A DNA stretch of 6,521 bases, from contig ONXY01000168.1 of NCBI GenBank assembly GCA_900321945.1, positions 1-6,521 of the forward strand, read 5' to 3'. The position numbers and the translations under genes are program-made. Each line of letters starts with the position of its first letter. Position 1 is the stretch's first letter. Below, one piece after another: positions 5,528 through 6,521 of this stretch. The notes under the pieces are model-generated. The model searched no databases. It had not been told where the DNA came from and saw only the letters and a program-made list of their open reading frames with translations. This DNA is from an uncultured Eubacteriales bacterium (GTDB taxonomy: Bacteria; Bacillota_A; Clostridia; Christensenellales; Aristaeellaceae).

Positions 5528-6183
5528 AACGTCTGCTTTGCCCGAGCATGATGTGCGCCAATTTCGGCCATCTGGCGGCGGAGGTGCGCGCGCTGGACGA
5601 TGCCGGAGCGGATATCTTCCACTGCGATATTATGGACGGCAGCTTTGTTCCGAACTTTACGATGGGCGTGATGGACGTGAAGACGATCCGCCGGTATACG
5701 GACAAGCCGGTGGACTGCCACCTGATGATCGAAAATCCCGGGAATAAGGTGGACTGGTTTATCAAAGCCGGCGCGAACATTATCTACATCCATCCGGAAT
5801 CCGAGCGGTACGTCGTGAAAACCCTGGCCCACATCAAGGAAATGGGGGCGGAGGCGGGGATCGCCGTGAACCCGGATACCAGCGTCGCGAGCATTTCGGA
5901 GATCCTGAACCTCTGCGACTACGTGATGGTCATGACGGTGAATCCCGGCTTCGCCGGACAGGGGTTCATCGATTTTACCCGGAAAAAGGTATACCAGCTG
6001 GCGCAGCTGAAGGAACAGTACGGATACCGGCTGATGATCGACGGGCACTGCAGCCCGGAGGTGATACAGGATCTTTCCTCCATCGGGACGGACGGGTTTA
6101 TTCTCGGTACCAGCGCCCTGTTCCGCAAAGGCCGCAGCTACGCAGAGATTATCCGGGAACTCAGGGAGGGGGAGACGGCATGA
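5524..6183 (+). CDS. alsE: D-allulose-6-phosphate 3-epimerase (AlsE), ribulose-phosphate 3-epimerase family
   Basis: 219-residue TIM-barrel metalloenzyme that should convert allulose 6-phosphate to fructose 6-phosphate, the last step before glycolysis. The metal ligands of the family are present: His33 and Asp35 (FHCDIMDG, with Asp35 also catalytic), His66 (DCHLM) and Asp173 (MIDGH). The phosphate-binding loops are VMTVNPGFAGQGFI (136-149) and GTSALF (195-200). Two features favour AlsE over the housekeeping Rpe: MTVNPGFAGQ with Ala144, where Rpe has a second Gly (GFGGQ), and IDGHC where Rpe normally has VDGGI. E. coli AlsE has MTVDPGFAGQ and VDGSC. The start codon overlaps the rpiB stop by 4 bp with a purine-rich AGGGGGAG (5511-5518) upstream, so translation is probably coupled. 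The stop overlaps the next gene in the same way. Rpe remains a possible alternative name if the motif difference is not diagnostic. Confidence 0.88.
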   Translation: MKRLLCPSMMCANFGHLAAEVRALDDAGADIFHCDIMDGSFVPNFTMGVMDVKTIRRYTDKPVDCHLMIENPGNKVDWFIKAGANIIYIHPESERYVVKTLAHIKEMGAEAGIAVNPDTSVASISEILNLCDYVMVMTVNPGFAGQGFIDFTRKKVYQLAQLKEQYGYRLMIDGHCSPEVIQDLSSIGTDGFILGTSALFRKGRSYAEIIRELREGETA

Positions 6184-6521
6184 TGAACGCGGAAGGATCC
6201 CGTCCGCTGGCGGGGATTGTGATTCCGACGACGGACAACGCCTTCTTTTCCAGCCTGGCGGACCACGCGGAACGCTGCCTGCATGAACACGGATACGCGT
6301 CCCTGATCTGCAGCAGCGCGAACAACGCGGAAAGGGAAAAAGAATACCTCAGGGCTCTGGCTTCGCTGGGCGTGCGGGGAATCCTGTGCGTGAGCGGCCT
6401 GAGCGTCCTCCCGGAAGGGCTTCTGCCGGAGGACCTTCCCCTCGTGTGGATGGACCGGCATCCGGCCTCCGCCCGGAAGGTTCCGTGCGTTGCCAACGAC
6501 GACCGCGCCGCCATGATGGAA
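6180..6521 (+). CDS. LacI/GalR-type sugar-sensor domain protein without N-terminal helix-turn-helix (runs off right edge)
   Basis: An open frame of 114 codons reaches the window end without a stop. The protein opens directly into the effector-binding fold of LacI/GalR regulators: LAGIVIPTTDNAFFSSL (10-26; family pattern iGviiPd.sNpFf..l), HGYASLICSSANNAEREKEY (38-57), the LASLGVRGIL segment (61-70) and LPLVWMDRHP (88-97), then VPCVANDDRAAM (103-114). No DNA-binding domain precedes it: upstream is alsE in another frame, and there is no signal peptide, so it is not a transport binding protein. The start ATG at 6180 overlaps the alsE stop (ATGA), with AGGGAGGGGGAG (6163-6174) just upstream; ATG 6183 is an equally possible start. 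It may be a true headless sensor, or a sensor fused to a C-terminal domain beyond the window, as in E. coli XylR (LacI-like sensor plus AraC-type HTH). The function is inferred only. Confidence 0.8.
   Translation, partial: MMNAEGSRPLAGIVIPTTDNAFFSSLADHAERCLHEHGYASLICSSANNAEREKEYLRALASLGVRGILCVSGLSVLPEGLLPEDLPLVWMDRHPASARKVPCVANDDRAAMME

Overview
The window holds most of a sugar-uptake and catabolism operon that I read as a D-allose (als) operon, flanked by two LacI/GalR-type genes that both run off the window. The DNA is G+C-rich by eye. Ribosome binding sites are strong (AAGGAGG, AGGAGG), promoters look sigma-70/SigA-like, and several genes overlap by 4 bp. The exported binding protein carries many cysteines. 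Together these fit an anaerobic, G+C-rich clostridial (Firmicutes) bacterium, perhaps from a gut or rumen, but the sequence does not fix the genus.

Layout. Positions 1-154 (minus strand) carry the N-terminal DNA-binding part of a LacI-family repressor. Positions 155-426 are a divergent control region. It has a leftward promoter for the repressor with an operator-like site just past its start point. It also has a rightward promoter overlapped by a pair of GalR-like operators that form a perfect 19-bp inverted repeat. Then, all on the plus strand: alsA (ABC ATPase, 427-1947), alsC (permease, 1966-2940), alsB (sugar-binding protein, 3009-3941), a 171-bp gap with a strong hairpin, alsK (ROK-family kinase, 4113-5039), rpiB (isomerase, 5054-5527), alsE (epimerase, 5524-6183) and a LacI-type sugar-sensor domain with no helix-turn-helix (6180 to the window end).

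How the genes work together (inference from family knowledge). AlsB captures the sugar outside the membrane and AlsA2C2 imports it. AlsK phosphorylates it to allose 6-phosphate, RpiB converts that to allulose 6-phosphate, and AlsE epimerises that to fructose 6-phosphate for glycolysis. E. coli has the same parts list, with rpiB next to alsBACEK under an RpiR-type regulator. Here the order differs, rpiB sits inside the operon, and control appears to have passed to a LacI/GalR-type repressor.

Most unusual points: the headless LacI-like protein encoded as the last visible gene, the paired operators about three helical turns apart, and an exported binding protein with no lipobox.
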